A DNA stretch of 64,000 nt from Girardinichthys multiradiatus (lineage: Eukaryota; Chordata; Actinopteri; Cyprinodontiformes; Goodeidae): positions 45,050,891 to 45,114,890 of the forward strand of contig NC_061796.1 in NCBI RefSeq assembly GCF_021462225.1. The letters are read 5' to 3'. Below, piece by piece: positions 50,801 to 60,372 of the stretch. The notes under the pieces are model-generated. The model made no database searches, was not told where the DNA came from, and was given only the letters and a program-made list of their open reading frames with translations. The position numbers were made by a program, and so were the translations under genes. Each line of letters begins with the position of its first letter. Position 1 is the first letter of the stretch.

Positions 50801-52080
50801 AAGCAAGTTCTTTTGCTTCAGCTCGAGTGTTTTACTGCCTTTTTATTTCTCATGTCATTTGGATTGTTGCAGCAAAACACATCTACATGTGGTTGCAAAT
50901 AACTTAATCCTGTACTAAACAGTGGCAGATATTGCTGGTGGAACTTTTATTATGTTGGCAATTAATCAACAATATTCAAGTAATATCCTCAACAAAATCA
51001 GTATTAAGACACCCCTCAGACTATTTATCTGCTGCACTAGCTTTAATCTGGTTCCATAACTTAAAAAAAAACAGCTCATAGAGTTTGAAATTGCCACTAT
51101 TAAACTTTCTGTGGAAGCTAGCGATGCTAACACTAGAAACAGCAAGTAGTGATTAGGTTTAGCTATTATTTTTATTTTTTGTCCTTTATAACAATGATAC
51201 AGCCAACAATATATTAGTTACCATATGTACTTCATGTTAATTTCCAGTGAATGCTTCTGATTCAGGCATCCCTCACCCTGAACCCAGATGCCCAATAACC
51301 CTAATAGTGAATACAAACTACACTGAAAAGCCATTCAGTTATAATGTGTTTGTTTTCCTTTGAGAAATCATGACCTAGAAGGAACCTTGGACTACCTGAT
51401 GTAGGGGTGGGATTACAAAAGTGAATGTAATATTTTAAATGCATTTGAAACAGACATTTCTCTAATCTATGTGTTGGGCCCTGAATAACTCTGACATTTA
51501 AATACTGCCCTACTGACCTGTAAAGATTTTATATTATTTGCACAACAGAAAAGGTGTGTAAATGAAAATGTAAAAATGAAAATACAGAAGACATGTTTTG
51601 ATATTTTTTTGTGAGTAATTTAGATGCTGATTTCGTTTTTTGTCCAAATACTGTATTTGTAAAAATGTATTTATGGTATTTTTTCTACTACTTTACTATT
51701 TTCTCTAAATGTTTACCATGAGAGGTTGTGTTTTGAATTGGTTCACCTCCTGACAGATTACTGGTGCTAAACTGTTTCATGTCTGTTGTGCTTTGTCATT
51801 CTGCTCATCATAGCTTTTAAAGCACTTTATGAATTTTCCTTCACAACTGTTCCATATTGTTCCAATAGTTTGAAACCTATCAAGTATTTTCTCTAGAAAG
51901 TGTCTAACCTGGTCTTCTTGATTCTATTTTAAATATGTCTAATGTCTAATGAACAACCAATGGCAATTATCATTTCAGAGTAGAAGCGCCACCACAATCC
52001 AAACTTACCTTGTCCTCCCTCCTCTCTCCTCCCTATTGCTCCCAAACCCCCCTTTTCTCCCATCTTCTCTCCTTTTCCAG
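50801..52080 (+). other. Probable intron, ends in a long polypyrimidine tract and AG
   Basis: No coding seen. The last 75 bases before 52081 are almost pure pyrimidine (cctccctcctctctcctccc ... ccttttccag), a strong 3' splice-site context for the exon that follows. Confidence 0.65.
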
Positions 52081-52424
52081 ATGCAAGGTGTGCCATCCCC
52101 CCCTCCTATCATCATCATCACCATCATCGCTCCCACGTCCAAAACTTCCACGCTCCTCCCTACCACCGTTCCTCTCACGAACGTCCCTCTTACGATCGTC
52201 CCTCCTTTGATCGCCCCTTGTTTGACCGTCCTTCCTTCGACCGCCCCTCCTTTGACCGTCCTGCCTATGAGCATCCTTCCTACCACTGTCCATTGCCCGA
52301 ACGCCCCATCTACGGCCGCCCCTTGCACGATCGCCCCTTGCACGAACGTCAACCCCACGACCGCTGGAACCCCCATCGTTGTGTGAGCTCCGGACATCAG
52401 TACAGCATGCTGGACCAAGAAGAG
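52081..52424 (+). CDS. syngap1: Host coding exon resembling the SynGAP N-terminal exon
   Basis: The exon is bounded by CTTTTCCAG on the left and GAG|GTATAG on the right. It starts with two bases (AT) completing a split codon and ends after a whole codon, giving 114 full codons. The translation runs ARCAIPPSYHHHHHHRSH, then about 12 pentapeptide units of type [D/E]RP-S-[F/Y], and closes with HDRWNPHRCVSSGHQYSMLD and QEE. From memory, the start of the mammalian Ras GTPase-activating protein SynGAP contains a YDRPGWNPRFC..SGNQLLMLDEDE block, which matches in order with about 14 of 24 residues the same. Other SynGAP-family members I know lack it. SynGAP is a postsynaptic Ras/Rap GAP; this exon would be its disordered N-terminus just before the PH domain. 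No other exon of the gene is identified in the window, so the gene name rests on one short block. Confidence 0.68.
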
Positions 52425-52767
52425 GTATAGTGCTCTACATGTTAAGAATACGGTGATATCATCATTTGCAGCATTTTGCAAAAGTTTCATGAGTTTGTTT
52501 CATAAGTTTTTTTACTGTGCATTGTTCACTTTTTTGAAAATTAGAAGGTTAAGGTGAAAATGAGAAGGGTCTGGTCTTAAAAATTATGTCCACCTGCTGG
52601 ACTTAGTTTTTCAGTATCTGAAACAGTATCTGAAAATCATGTCGTATCATGTTTTTATAAGGTTTAAAGACCTGAGACAGGAACAGAGAAATACATCATC
52701 CATCAGTTGATCATAACAGTTATATTCAATAAATTAGAACATGTTCCAACGAGGCCTGTTGGACAGG

Positions 52768-52972
52768 GCGCAGGGGTGGCGCAGGAGTAAGACGCGTCAA
52801 CCACATTCAGAGGCCTTAGGCCTCGATCCAGCTGTTTTGGGTTCATATCCAGCCCCAGGTGACCTTCGCTGCATGTCTTTCCCCTCTCTCCACCTCTTTT
52901 GTGTCAGCTTAGCGTTAATAAAAAATGGACAAATAAAGGCCACTAGTGCCACAAAACAAAATCTTTTAAAGA
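52768..52972 (+). repeat. tRNA-derived SINE (family S3)
   Basis: The head 'aggggtggcgcaggagtaag' (box A) and 'gctgttttgggttcatatcc' (box B, one change) is followed by 'ccaggtgaccttcgctgcat' and the 3' end 'aaataaaggccactagtgcc'. It is the better 3'-preserved copy of the two. Confidence 0.8.
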
Positions 52973-54439
52973 TAACCTTTCAGCAAGTATTAAACATATG
53001 TTACATTAAGCCCTTTTTTCTGTATTAAACATGTTTCTTATTGGTCTGATTTTATATTTTAATCTTAAATCTCGTACTTTAATTAACTGTACGTGAAAAA
53101 AATCATCATAATAACAAATACAAACATCAGTCTGTATTTAGTAATCTATATAATGTGTTTCACTTAGAGTTACTGAAATAAATTACCTTTTCAATAATAT
53201 TCAAATGTATTGAATATGACTTTACTCTATAACACTTTTTTTTATCTAATAATCTTTCCAGAATCTTCCTTTTGGAGAAAATCAGTTTCTTTGTGACTGA
53301 CTGCAAGTAAAACAAAATTCCATTAAAATTGGTTGATCTTTTAAAATGAAATCTTAGATGTAAAACAATTGAATAACTGCAAATAATCAATTAAAAATAC
53401 AACAAAAAGTTCAGCTTCAGAATTGTTTAAAACTTATTTTATCCCTTAATGCTTTGTAAAAAGGGAAAATGTGTCATGCAACAGACGTGACAACAGAGGT
53501 CATATCTGGGAAGATGACGGGTTTTCTGAGAGCTTTTACAGGATGTTACAGCAACTGATTTTTGGTAACCCAGGAAGCAGATTAATCTAACAGCAGATCT
53601 ATTTGCTGTCACAGAGTGAGTCTGGTCTGACTTTCTAGGGAAACAGATTTCCACCTAGTGGTGTATGTCTTTCGACAGTTATGGTTTATCATCTAAAAGG
53701 AGGGCTATGAGGAGCTTTAAATCCTTAATAATGTCAGTTTAAAAAGAACAGGTCGGTGCCATAAACAGTCTGAAACCCAAACTAAACCTGAAAAATTAAA
53801 TAGTGGACTGAGAGAAAAGGACAGAATAAAGATATTTATTCATTATTCAAAGATGATCCAGGTTCTGAAAGTCCTGTCTTTAACATGTATCTAAAGTAAC
53901 TTCGAACCAGGGTAGTTAGTCTGTGTGGGTCGAATAACACTCTGATCCTACCTTGTTTAGCTTTTGGTTTGTTCACCTGAAGTGACCTCAGGGGAGAGCC
54001 AGAACTGAGCTGAACAGAGGTGGTAGAAATAACTTTATCTTTAGCTTACACATGAATAAAATTACATTTTTCAAGGTGGCAAACATTATTACTTCCTTAA
54101 ATTACCCCTTTCACCAAACTCCAAGAAAGAGGTTTACCACAGAGAAAACAAGATATTTCAAAATGATTTTTGGCGCTAACATCCTATGTTCTGTCTTTAA
54201 ACCCATGTTATATTTGGAATTTGTTATGGAAAAGGAACAAATACTGTGTCTTGCCATCTTTGTGCTTCTTAGGCAGCCTTTTTTTTTTTAGCTAAAAACT
54301 AATGAAAGGAGGTCAGAGAGACACACAATCTGTTTAGATTTTATCACTGTCACCTGGGGTAGTAATTAGGGTCTGCCTCTGATCAAGGTTGCCTGTGGGA
54401 TCCTAAGGTATTTGTTGCTCTTTTAAACATCTGCAATGT
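52973..54439. other. No gene recognised (1.5 kb)
   Basis: AT-rich, with no supported coding region. In the SynGAP model this is intron. Confidence 0.55.
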
Positions 54440-54664
54440 TGCCTTCCAGTAATTTCCCCCCTTTGGTAGCAGTCACCATGCCTTACATCCAGCAACACTT
54501 ATGTTGTGAGATTCCGATCCCCTTGCCGCTTATTCTGATTTATATGGCTCAGTGATTCAATGTCTCGCTCATTCTCTGCATTCAACTTAATGTTATCGAT
54601 GTGGAGGAGGTGGCTCCACTTTGATATCCATAGCCAGTTTTTCCAATGCCCCGACTGAGATGTA

Positions 54665-56231
54665 CAGGTCCTTCTCAAAATATTAGCATATTGTGATAAA
54701 GTTCATTATTTTCCATAATGTCATGATGAAAATTTAACATTCATATATTTTAGATTCATTACACACTAACTGAAATATTTCAGGTCTTTTATTGTCTTAA
54801 TACGGATGATTTTGGCATACAGCTCATGAAAACCCAAAATTCCTATCTCACAAAATTAGCATATTTCATTCGACCAATAAAAGAAAAGTGTTTTTAATAC
54901 AAAAAACGTCAACCTTCAAATAATCATGTACAGTTATGCACTCAATACTTGGTCGGGAATCCTTTTGCAAAAATGACTGCTTCAATGCGGCGTGGCATGG
55001 AGGCAATCAGCCTGTGGCACTGCTGAGGTCTTATGGAGGCCCAGGATGCTTCGATAGCGGCCTTTAGCTCATCCAGAGTGTTGGGTCTTGAGTCTCTCAA
55101 TGTTCTCTTCACAATATCCCACAGATTCTCTATGGGGTTCAGGTCAGGAGAGTTGGCAGGCCAATTGAGCACAGTGATACCATGGTCAGTAAACCATGTA
55201 CCAGTGGTTTTGGCACTGTGAGCAGGTGCCAGGTCGTGCTGAAAAGTGAAATCTTCATCTCCATAAAGCTTTTCAGCAGATGGAAGCATGAAGTGCTCCA
55301 AAATCTCCTGATAGCTAGCTGCATTGACCCTGCCCTTGATAAAACACAGTGGACCAACACCAGCAGCTGACACGGCACCCCAGACCATCACTGACTGTGG
55401 GTACTTGACACTGGACTTCTGGCATTTTGGCATTTCCTTCTCCCCAGTCTTCCTCCAGACTCTGGCACCTGATTTCTGAATGACATGCAGAATTTGCTTT
55501 CATCCGAAAAAAGTACTTTGGACCACTGAGCAACAGTCCAGTGCTGCTTCTCTGTAGCCCAGGTCTGGGGAATGCGGCACCTGTAGCCCATTTCCTGCAC
55601 ACGTCTGTGCACGGTGGCTCTGGATTTTTCTACTCCAGACTCAGTCCACTGCTTCCGCAGGTCCCCCAAGGTCTGGAATCGGCCCTTCTCCACAATCTTC
55701 CTCAGGGTCCGGTCACCTCTTCTCGTTGTGCTGCGTTTTCTGCCACACTTTTTCCTTCCCACAGACTTCCCACTGAGGTGCCTTGATACAGCACTCTGGG
55801 AACAGCCTATTCGTACAGAAATTTCTTTCTGTGTCTTACCCTCTTGCTTGAGGGTGTCAATAGTGGCCTTCTGGACAGCAGTCAGGTCGGCAGTCTTACC
55901 CATGATTGGGGTTTTAAGTGATGAACCAGGCTGGGAGTTTTAAAGGCCCCAGGAATCTTTTGCAGGTGTTTAGAGTTAACTTGTTGATTCAGATGATTAG
56001 GTTCATAGCTCGTTTAGAGACCCTTTTAATAATATGCTAATTTTGTGAGATAGGAATTTTGGGTTTTTATGAGCTGTATGCCAAAATCATCTGTATTAAG
56101 ACAATAAAATACCTGAAATATTTCAGTTAGTGTGCAATGTATCTAAAATATATGAATGTTAAATTTTCATCATGACATTATGGAAAATAATGAACTTTAT
56201 CACAATATGCTAATATTTTGAGAAGGACCAG
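54665..56231 (-). mobile_element. Tc1/mariner element, family 3, copy C
   Basis: Inverted repeats are as in copies A and B, starting at 54665 and ending at 56231, where the terminal CTG has become CAG (ggaccagTA). TA flanks both sides (54663-54664, 56232-56233). Length 1567 bp equals the full size less a 42-bp deletion and one base. It is inserted in an older LINE fossil. Confidence 0.95.
54942..55903 (-). pseudogene. Tc1 transposase, family 3 copy C, 42-bp deletion and frameshift
   Basis: It starts MGKTADLTAVQKATIDTLKQ and holds both DNA-binding subdomains, including TRRGDRTLRKIVEKGRFQTL. A 42-bp in-frame gap removes VKPLLNQKQRQKRL between CRIPQ and TWATEK. After LFSDESKFCMSFRNQ one base is missing (about 55470) and the frame changes. 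The rest of the catalytic domain (VMVWGAVSAAG, FQHDLAPAHSA, SPDLNPIENLWD, FAKGFPTKY) follows in the new frame from 55433 down to 54942. It is dead for reasons different from copies A and B. Confidence 0.93.
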
Positions 56232-56888
56232 TATGTGACCAATGCAGAACTACAGCCTAGACATGGCATCACCTCAGTAAATCCCTGATTTGATGTAAAT
56301 TTGGTCAATTGGCTTCCAGAGTTGTGTTCCACATTTGCATTGAGCTTTTTATGAAGGATATAAGTGTCCTGTTGATGTTATACTTCTTTAAGTACTCCGG
56401 GGTCTATGTGTGGCATTGATTCATAGCCCTTCTTGTGGTCAATCTAGGGAGAGGAGAGATTTGTATGCCTGATCTTGTAATTTGGGCTGACTACTCTGTC
56501 AACCAGTATATGGTTTTTGGCTCCTCTTGTATTATGTCAACCTCTTCCTGGGCCCTGCTAATGTACTTATTCATGTATCGACTCATTTTTGCTGATATGA
56601 GACCTGATATGAGCTTTTATGTAGTGCAGAAACAGACAACTGACATGTAGTCTGATTTAATAGCCCAGGGCTTCCCAGCTCCAATCTTTGAGAGCTACAA
56701 TCCTACAACATTTAGATTAATTCCTTCTTCAATGCACCTTAATCTAATGGCTAAATTCCCTTATTTGTAGGTCATTCTGCTGTGCAGCGGCCTGGTAACA
56801 AGCCATTCATTTCATTCAGGTGTGTTGGTCATGTGGAGGGGGTGACTGAAGGTGGTTTCACTTGGAAATGGTTTTCCATGAACACACC

Positions 56889-56957
<69 letters not shown>
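56889..56957. repeat. (GT)n microsatellite
   Basis: About 34 GT units with a single CAT interruption. The Thr-His frames on the other strand are artefacts. Confidence 0.96.
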
Positions 56958-56959
<2 letters not shown>

Positions 56960-58181
56960 AGGCCTGCAAATGTTGTTTGTGGTTCTTTTGTCACTGGGTG
57001 AATGAGTTGTTAAAGTGCCCTTGGAGTAATTCTTTTTGGCTGGCATCTCCATTGTTCCATGTTTTCTCCATGTTTTGGGAATTGGCTCTCGCAGTGGTTT
57101 GCTGTAGTCCCTCTCTTAGAAATTTCTTTTTAACCTTTTGATAGATGTCAAGGATGTTGGTCTAAATCTGTTCCTGAATATTTTTAGATATTTTGCGTAT
57201 TTCATGTCGTCAGACAGGTTCCTTTTAAGGGTTTTCTTGATTCCATAAGTCTGGTAGTTATCAGGCCTAATTGTGGTTAGTGAAATGAACCCATAAAAAG
57301 CAATGAACCCACGAAACCAAGATGGCGCCGACGATGGCAGCCTCTGAGTTTCGCTCTCTCTTTGTTTGTGTATTTTGTGTGTTATTATGTTTTTCGAGCC
57401 ACAGTTCTGTGGTGTCGGGCCACAATCCTGTGGTCTCATTCAGTAGAGAGGAACTTCTCAACATCAGAGAGTCCTCTCTTGGGATTTTTTCACCATCTTT
57501 CATCAATCCGAGGTTCACCGAGCTCCTGGCAAGCGGAGCTCCGGCTCTATACGGGATACTGTGCCGAAAGCGTCGAAGGGGAAAGCATCCTGGCGCGCTG
57601 GTAAAGCTCCGCAAAAGAGGACTTCGCACACCGCTGCCTTCAATCCACCCGGTAAAGACACGGACCTCCGCGGATCAGCGGTTCTCTGCTTCATGCTGTT
57701 ACCAGGGCTGCTCTAGGTTTTTCGGATCATTATCTAATCCACCTCATCGCAACCTACAGACAGAGACTAAGAGCTTCCAAACCCAAGGTTCACACTGTTA
57801 AGAAGTGGACTGAGGAATCAAAGCAGACGCTACAGGCCTGCTTTGAATGCACAGACTGGACTGTTTTTGAAACCTCAACCACTGACTTAAACCAACTAAC
57901 TGATGTGGTGACATCATACATCGGTTTCTGTGAGGACATGTGTGTGCAGACCAAGACCTTCTGCACCTTTGGGAACAACAAGCCATGGTTTACTCCACAC
58001 TAGAGGATGACACGGGAGTGGATTTTCATCTCCTGTCCCATCCCGCTCCCACAGAAAAATGTCTTGTCCCATCCCAATCCCAGGCCAGCATAATGAAAAA
58101 AATCCTGTCCCATCCCATTCCTGGTAAATTGACTCCCACTCCCTTCCCGCTCCCATTCAGAACGACACCCACTCCTGTGCC

Positions 58182-60372
58182 ACAGTAGACTGCAGCCAAT
58201 CACCTTCTCAGCAGACCAAATGGCCCGCTGCAGCCTGCCCTTATCCTTGGCTGTAGCAGCGGCGTACCAGATGGTGATGGAGGAGGTGAGGATGGACTCA
58301 ATGATGGCTGTGTAGAAGTGCACCATCATAGTCTTTGGCAGGTTGAATTTCTTCAGCTGCCGCAGGAAGAACATCCTCTGCTGGGCTTTCTTGATGAGGG
58401 AGCTGATGTTTGGCTCCCACTTGAGATCCTGGGAGATGATGGTTCCCAGGAAGCGGAAAGATTCCACAGTGTCAATTGTGGAGTCACAGAGGGTGATGGG
58501 GGCAGGTGGGGCTGGGTTTTGCCTGAAGTCCACAGCCATCTCCACTGTCTTTAGAGCGTTGAGCTCAAGGTTGTTCTGGCTGCACCAGTCCAACAGATGG
58601 TCCACCTCCCATCTGTACGTGGACTCGTCACCATCAGAGATGAGTCCGATCAGGGTGGTGTCATCCGCAAACTTCAGAAGCTTGACAGACTGGTGACTGG
58701 AGGTGCTGCTGTTGGTGTACAGGGAGAAGAGCAGAGGAGAGAGAACACAGCCTTGGGGGGAACCGGTGCTGATGTTCAGGGAGTCAGAGACGTGCTTCCC
58801 CAGCCTCACGCGCTGCTTCCTGTCAGACAGGAAGTCAGTGATCCACCTGCAGGTGGAGTCGGGCACACTCAGCTGGGAGAGTTTCTCCTGGAGCAGAGCT
58901 GGGACGATGGTGTTGAAGGCAGAGCTGAAATCCACAAACAGGATCCTGGCATAGGTTCCTGTGGAGTCCAGGTGCCGGAGGATGAAGTGAAGGGCTAGGT
59001 TGACTGCATCATCTACAGACCTGTTGGCTCTGTAGGCAAACTGCAGGGGGTCCAGGAGGGGGTCGGTGATGTCTTTTAGGTGTGAGAGCACAAGGCGCTC
59101 AAAGGACTTCATCACCACAGAGGTCAGGGCGACGGGTAGGAAGTCATTAAGCCCTGTGGTCCTTGGCTTCTTGGGAACAGGGATGATGGTGGAGGACTTG
59201 AAGCAGGCTGGCACATGACATGTCTCCAGTGGGGTGTTAAAAATGTCTGTGAAGACTGGAGACAACTGATCAGCGCAGTGCTTCAGGCTGGCTGGTGAGA
59301 CAGAATCCGGACCAGCAGCTTTCCGGGGTTTCTGTCTCCTGAAGAGTTTGTTGACGTCCCTCTCCTGGATGGAAAGAGCCGTCCTCGGCGTGGGTAGGGG
59401 GCTGGTGGGGGGGAACTTCAGGGTGGGGGTTGGAGGTGCCAAGGCCCCTCTTGAGGTTGGGGAGGTGGGGGTGGTGGATTGTGGCTGCAGCTGTTGGGGG
59501 GATGGTTGCAGGACTGTCCCTTTGTCTTTCAAAGCGGCAGTAGAACTCGTTCAGGTCGTTGGAGAGGCGTCGGTCGTTGATGGAGTGGGGGGCTTTCGGC
59601 TTGTAGTTGGTGATTTGCTTGAGCCCTTTCCAGACAGACGCAGAGTCGTTGGCTGAGAACTGGTTTTGGAGCTTCTCAGAGTACAGTCGTTTGGCCTCTT
59701 TCACTGCCTTGCCAAACTTGTACTTTGCCTCTCTGTATATGTCTTTGTCCCCACTCCTGAAGGCCTCTTCCTTATCCAGTCTTAACCTTCTGAGTTTAGC
59801 TGTGAACCAGGGTTTGTCGTTGTTGTAACTCACCCTGGTGCATGATGGTACACAGCTGTCCTCACAGAAGCTGATGTAGGAAGTCACAGCCTCTGTGTAC
59901 TCGTCCAGGAATCCTGCCAGCTGCAGCGCAGAGTCCGGTATTAATCCACACAGCCACGTCTCCGTGAAGCACAAAACTGCCGATGAATAAAAGTCCCTGT
60001 TTTTCCCCAACAGCAGTTGTAGTTCCTCAATTTTGTTGGGAAGTGAGCGCACGTTAGAGAGAAATATTCCAGGTAACGGTGTTCGTAGTCCACGCTGGCG
60101 AAGACGTACCAGCACCCCAGCCCGTTTCCCTCTCTTCCGGCGTTTCACCGCGTGAACAAAGGTGAGCGCACCTTTGACCAGAATGTCCAAAAATTCCAGA
60201 GCAGTAGGCAGAAAAGTGGGAATAACTCCTCTGGTGTAGTAGCCCTGATGTTCATGAGTTCTTCTCTGGTGAGAGAGCTCCAGATACCATCACAGAAGAC
60301 CGTTTTAAAGCAAAAAACAAAACAAAACAATGCGCACCAACACGCCGAGGCGACCATCTGCGGCGCCATCTT
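58182..60372 (-). mobile_element. L2/CR1-like LINE inside the hAT element, 3' end missing
   Basis: On the minus strand it starts AAGATGGCGCCG at 60372, the same 5' signature as the outer LINE. It breaks off at 58182 within the thumb (KVIGCSLL), losing the C-terminus, 3' UTR and tail. LINEs normally keep the 3' end, so the loss must be a later deletion or an unusual integration. Confidence 0.85.
58182..60372 (-). pseudogene. LINE ORF with endonuclease internally deleted and C-terminus lost
   Basis: Reading leftward: an N-terminal hydrophobic piece (MAPQMVASACWCALFCFVFC), GLRTPLPGIFLSNVRSLPNK with CFTETWLCGLIPDSA (start of the apurinic-type endonuclease), then a direct jump to TEAVTSYISFCEDSCVPSCT, so the remaining endonuclease is gone. 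KPWFTAKLRRLRLDKEEAFR, SASVWKGLKQITNYKPKAPH and a Pro-rich linker follow. The frame changes near 59500-59300. The polymerase ([55 protein letters not shown]) runs to KVIGCSLL and then reads into hAT sequence. Over 58190-59050 it is almost identical to the LINE at 47.8-48.9 kb. Confidence 0.87.

Larger units (their letters stand above)
54442..56640 (-). pseudogene. Non-LTR reverse transcriptase fossil, split by Tc1 copy C
   Basis: Two pieces on the minus strand flank the Tc1 element. The upstream piece (56640-56234) reads, over several frames, RGAKNHILVDRVVS, a DHKKGYESMPH block (cf. DYKKAYDMVPH) and KLNANVEHNSGSQ. The downstream piece (54662-54442) reads GIGKTGYGYQSGATS and a HIDNIKLNAENERDIESL block, where an active enzyme would have a YMDD-type motif before IKLYAKNERDIDSL. 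These match a class of LINE reverse transcriptases I remember but cannot name to clade. Stops and shifts are frequent. The QGDALSPLLF block is lost around the insertion point. Confidence 0.7.

Noticed and set aside
52005..52490. Minus-strand frame of 161 codons and other plus-strand frames over the SynGAP-like exon
   Set aside because: The repeat leaves several frames open; only the frame starting at 52083 fits the splice sites and the conserved block.
56782..57141. Frames with Cys-Val or Thr-His runs
   Set aside because: Produced by the GT microsatellite.
59348..59656. Val/Gly-rich plus-strand frame
   Set aside because: It is antisense to the LINE linker and polymerase start.
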